Assembly: GCA_943327015.2 (NCBI GenBank) | Contig: CALPVM020000079.1 | Location: forward strand, 1 to 8,738 | DNA length: 8,738 nucleotides | Direction: 5' to 3' | From: Akkermansia muciniphila | GTDB taxonomy: Bacteria > Pseudomonadota > Gammaproteobacteria > Burkholderiales > Burkholderiaceae_C | Shown here: positions 6,451 through 8,738 of the stretch, piece after piece | How positions within the stretch are numbered: position 1 is the stretch's first letter | Layout of the letters: each line of letters opens with the position of its first letter | Made by a program: the position numbers and the translations under genes | Notes under the pieces: generated by a model | What the model was told of the DNA's origin: nothing | The model's input: the letters and a program-made list of their open reading frames with translations, nothing else | Databases searched by the model: none

Positions 6451-7004
6451 GGTTTAGAGGATTCGTCTTTGGCGATTTCGGAGTTTTTAAGGTAGGGCGC
6501 TACATAAAAACCTTGGGCAATAATAAACGTCAAGGGAAAAACATAGCCCCAGAGCTTGAAATTTACCCAGGTTTCGGTGCTGAACTGCAGCACCACAAAT
6601 GCATTGACCACAGCCATAAATGCACAATAAGCTACCCAAGCAATATTGAGTTTGTGCCAAACTGCATCCGGCAATTCGAGCTGGCTACCCAGCAGAAGTT
6701 TTAAAAAGTTTTTATGCATAGCCCACACTGCTATGCCAAGACCCAAGGCCATTGCGCCATATAAAACAGTGGGTTTCCATTTAATAAAACGCTCATCGTG
6801 CAAACCTAATGTAAGAGCGCCAAAGGCCAGCACCAGCACCAGTGTGATTTTGTGCATGGTTTGCAGCTTGCGGTCTATGCCGTAAATCAATGCCATTTGT
6901 AACACGGTAGCCGCCATAAGCACTGCAGTTCCGACATAAATGTCGTAGTACTTGTAGGCACCAAAAAATAGCAGTATGGGAAAGAAGTCGATCAGAATTT
7001 TCAT
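6447..7004 (-). CDS. yciB: YciB / IspZ-type inner-membrane septation protein A
   Basis: A 185-residue multi-pass inner-membrane protein of the YciB (septation protein A) family, linked to cell-envelope synthesis and division and reported to interact with elongasome and divisome proteins in E. coli. The N-terminal signature KILIDFFPILLFFGAYKYYDIYVGTA (positions 2-27) is typical, as are DERFIKWKPTVLYG (70-83) and WVNFKLWGYVFPLTFIIAQGFYVAPYL (146-172). Hydrophobic segments fall at about 4-17, 23-42, 52-68, 79-97, 119-140 and 151-168, with a short charged C-terminal tail. Its ATG overlaps the msrB stop (ATGA, 7001-7004) and its own stop overlaps the bolA start, so it is embedded in a translationally coupled run. 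Length matches the family. Confidence 0.93.
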   Translation of the reverse strand: MKILIDFFPILLFFGAYKYYDIYVGTAVLMAATVLQMALIYGIDRKLQTMHKITLVLVLAFGALTLGLHDERFIKWKPTVLYGAMALGLGIAVWAMHKNFLKLLLGSQLELPDAVWHKLNIAWVAYCAFMAVVNAFVVLQFSTETWVNFKLWGYVFPLTFIIAQGFYVAPYLKNSEIAKDESSKP

Positions 7005-7411
7005 TGTGGTTCGAAATTTAACGAAGCGGAGTTCATGCAGTAGCGCAATCCAGTGGGTGGAGGTCCGTCATTGAACACGTGTCCCAGGTGGGCTCCGCAT
7101 TGTGCACAGAGCACTTCTGTGCGGATCATGCCATATTTATTATCCGTTTCTGTGGCAATGGCTTTATCGTTTATCGGGGCAAAATAGCTGGGCCAGCCGC
7201 TGCCGGAGTCGTATTTGGTGTTTGATGCAAACAGCGGTGCATCACAACAGATACAACTGTAAACGCCCTGCGATTTGTTATCCAGCCATTTGCCGGTAAA
7301 AGCGCGCTCCGTGCCATGGTGGCGGGTAATTGCCAGCGCTTGAGGTTCTGCACCTTTGCTTTGCAGGTGTTTTTCCCATTCGGCATCGGTTTTTTGAATA
7401 CAAAATTTCAT
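7001..7411 (-). CDS. msrB: Peptide-methionine (R)-S-oxide reductase MsrB
   Basis: A 136-residue cytoplasmic enzyme that reduces methionine-R-sulfoxide in proteins. Visible elements are HGTERAFTGKW (32-42), the structural zinc site formed by C53/C56 (SCICCDAP) and C102/C105 (CAQCGAHLGH), the substrate-binding SGSGWPSY (69-76), HVFNDGPPPTGLRYCMNSASL (111-131) and the catalytic C125 in RYCMNS. The position that carries the recycling cysteine in E. coli MsrB is Ser71 here. Other cysteines (C4, C55) do not replace it obviously, so regeneration may use another cysteine or act directly on the sulfenic acid. I prefer the ATG at 7411; an in-frame TTG at 7444 would add 11 residues that do not look like the family and would overlap selO. 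There is no clear Shine-Dalgarno, and the selO stop is 20 nt upstream. Confidence 0.93.
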   Translation of the reverse strand: MKFCIQKTDAEWEKHLQSKGAEPQALAITRHHGTERAFTGKWLDNKSQGVYSCICCDAPLFASNTKYDSGSGWPSYFAPINDKAIATETDNKYGMIRTEVLCAQCGAHLGHVFNDGPPPTGLRYCMNSASLNFEPQ

Positions 7412-7431
7412 GGTGTGGTGTGTGTAATAAA

Positions 7432-8738
7432 TCAAGAGCTGCAACTGATAGATATATTAGCCGCCCAATCGGGTGGGAAGCCGGCTAATGCTTCAAATTC
7501 TGGATGTTCATCAAAGGGTTGTTCTAATATCTTTAATAAATCTGCAACCGGAACATGGTTTTTTTGTTTTGCAGCATGAATGGCTTGCTCTCCTAGATGG
7601 TTGCGTAGCACGTATTTGGGGTTGCGTGCCAACATTCGTTTTTGGCTCCAATATTCTTGATGTTGTTCTATGCAGGCGCTGTACTGTTGTAGCCATTCTT
7701 TGGCCGCTTTTGTGTTGATAAATAAGTCTTGAACCGATGTGTCTACAAATGAACCGCTACTTGACCACTGGCTAAGTGTGCGCCAGAGAATGGTGTAGTC
7801 CACACGGTCTGCCGCCATGAGTTTGAGTAGGTCTGTGGTTAATTGTTCTGTTGCTGGGCTGGCTTGGCTAAAGCCCAGCTTGTTGGCCATGCCCAGTGCA
7901 AAGGCTTTCGGGTAGTCGGTCTTGTAGGTTTCGAGTGCTGCAATGGCGTGTTCTTGGTTCTCAATCAAGGGCATGAGTGCTTGCCCTAGGCAAAACAGGT
8001 TCCAGTACGCAACGTTAGGTTGTTTGGCAAAGGCGTAGCGCCCTTGGTGGTCGGAGTGGTTGCAAATGTGCTGGGGGTCGTAGGCATCCAAAAACTGAAA
8101 CGGGCCGTAGTCTATGGTTAAGCCTAGGATGCTCATGTTGTCGGTGTTCATCACACCATGGCAAAACCCGACCGCCTGCCACTGCGCCATCAGCGTTGCG
8201 GTGCGCTCGGTGACTTCTTGCAGCAATGCGGCATAGGGGTTGTTGCCCCAACGCGTGTTTGTGCGGCACTGCGGGTAGTAGTGGTCTATGACAAAGTCTG
8301 CCAAAGTTTTAAGTTCTTTATAAGGCTCTGTGCTCTGATGCAAACTGGGATGCGTGTGGCAAAAATGTTCAAAATGCCCAAAGCGGATAAAGCTGGGTGC
8401 TGTGCGGGTAACTACAGCCGCGGTTTCTATTTCTTCGCGGCGTACCGGTGCGTCAGAGCCGGTAATGCACAGCGCGCGTGAAGTGGGTATGCCCAAGCCG
8501 TGCATGGCCTCGGAGCATAAAAACTCGCGAATGCTGCTGCGTAGCACCGCACGGCCATCGCCCATGCGAGAAAAAGGTGTTAAGCCCGCGCCTTTAAGCT
8601 GTATTTCTTGCCCTGCAGTTCCACCCAGTAATCTGGCGCGGCCATCGCCCAGTTGTCCGGCCCATACGCCAAATTGGTGGCCGCTGTACACGCTGGCAAG
8701 TGGCGTGCAGCCGGCAATAGTGCGGTTGCCGCTAAATA
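7432..8738 (-). CDS. selO: Protein adenylyltransferase SelO (YdiU), C-terminal 434 residues, 5' end outside window
   Basis: SelO has a pseudokinase fold that binds ATP in a flipped orientation and transfers AMP to Ser, Thr or Tyr residues of proteins; in E. coli it is linked to the oxidative-stress response. The frame stays open to the right edge (FSGNRTIAGCTPLAS before VYSGHQFG), so the GTG at 8691 is not the start and the true 5' end is missing. Numbering from the first complete codon (8734-8736), motifs are VYSGHQFGVWAGQLGDGRA (16-34), QLKGAGLTPFSRMGDGRAVL (46-65), IREFLCSEAMHGLGIPT (69-85), FIRFGHFEHF (116-125), HGVMNTDNMSILGLTIDYGP (193-212) with expected metal ligands N200 and D209, and HICNHSDHQGRY (223-234). 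The C-terminus is ISCSS, with Cys where many eukaryotic SelO proteins have selenocysteine. C225 and C432 match the E. coli pair reported to form a regulatory disulfide. It is the first visible gene of the cluster. Confidence 0.94.
   Translation of the reverse strand, partial: FSGNRTIAGCTPLASVYSGHQFGVWAGQLGDGRARLLGGTAGQEIQLKGAGLTPFSRMGDGRAVLRSSIREFLCSEAMHGLGIPTSRALCITGSDAPVRREEIETAAVVTRTAPSFIRFGHFEHFCHTHPSLHQSTEPYKELKTLADFVIDHYYPQCRTNTRWGNNPYAALLQEVTERTATLMAQWQAVGFCHGVMNTDNMSILGLTIDYGPFQFLDAYDPQHICNHSDHQGRYAFAKQPNVAYWNLFCLGQALMPLIENQEHAIAALETYKTDYPKAFALGMANKLGFSQASPATEQLTTDLLKLMAADRVDYTILWRTLSQWSSSGSFVDTSVQDLFINTKAAKEWLQQYSACIEQHQEYWSQKRMLARNPKYVLRNHLGEQAIHAAKQKNHVPVADLLKILEQPFDEHPEFEALAGFPPDWAANISISCSS

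Noticed and set aside
7412..7444. TTG at 7444 as the msrB start
   Set aside because: The added residues do not resemble MsrB N-termini and would overlap selO. The ATG at 7411 gives normal family length.
8689..8691. GTG at 8691 as the start of selO
   Set aside because: The frame remains open upstream to the window edge and encodes conserved SelO sequence (GNRTIAGCTPLAS), so the true start is outside.

Overview
The window looks like chromosomal DNA of a Gram-negative proteobacterium of moderate GC content. The evidence is an rlhA-type U32 gene, a selO/msrB/yciB/bolA/parvulin gene cluster, a Sec signal peptide on a predicted periplasmic foldase, and FapA (DUF342) proteins. A gammaproteobacterium is my best guess. 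The msrB-yciB-bolA-parvulin order is also familiar from betaproteobacteria, so the class is not settled. I see no rRNA, tRNA, CRISPR array, complete insertion sequence or phage gene.

Layout from left to right: (1) positions 1-507, minus strand: the first 169 codons of rlhA, a 23S rRNA hydroxylation gene that runs off the left edge. (2) Positions 548-1288, plus strand: a multi-pass membrane protein of the DUF1624 / heparan-alpha-glucosaminide N-acetyltransferase-like family, divergent from rlhA. It meets the next gene tail to tail with an 8-bp overlap. (3) Positions 1281-5247, minus strand: two tandem FapA/DUF342 paralogues. The upstream one (3646-5247) has ordinary FapA architecture. The downstream one (1281-3416) carries an extra N-terminus of about 176 residues, most of it the N-terminal part of an IS5/InsH-type transposase, fused in frame in front of a complete FapA body. 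A 229-bp AT-rich spacer separates them. (4) Positions 5353-8738, minus strand: a tightly packed cluster transcribed in the order selO (5' end outside the window), msrB, yciB, bolA, then a secreted parvulin-type peptidyl-prolyl isomerase. Two junctions are 4-bp ATGA overlaps.

The selO-msrB-yciB-bolA-parvulin group reads as one operon with a redox and envelope-maintenance theme: protein AMPylation linked to oxidative stress, methionine sulfoxide repair, a membrane protein of the cell envelope, a BolA partner of monothiol glutaredoxins and Fe-S trafficking, and a periplasmic foldase. The FapA pair appears to have its own promoter at about 5274-5302, with a perfect TTGACA -35 box, lying inside a long dyad (5263-5301) that could be an operator.

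The least ordinary item is the transposase-FapA fusion protein. Its FapA portion aligns with its neighbour apparently without gaps over the whole length of that neighbour. The transposase-derived part keeps the N-terminal region up to the first catalytic aspartate and lacks the rest of the DDE core, so it looks like a captured protein domain and not a working element.
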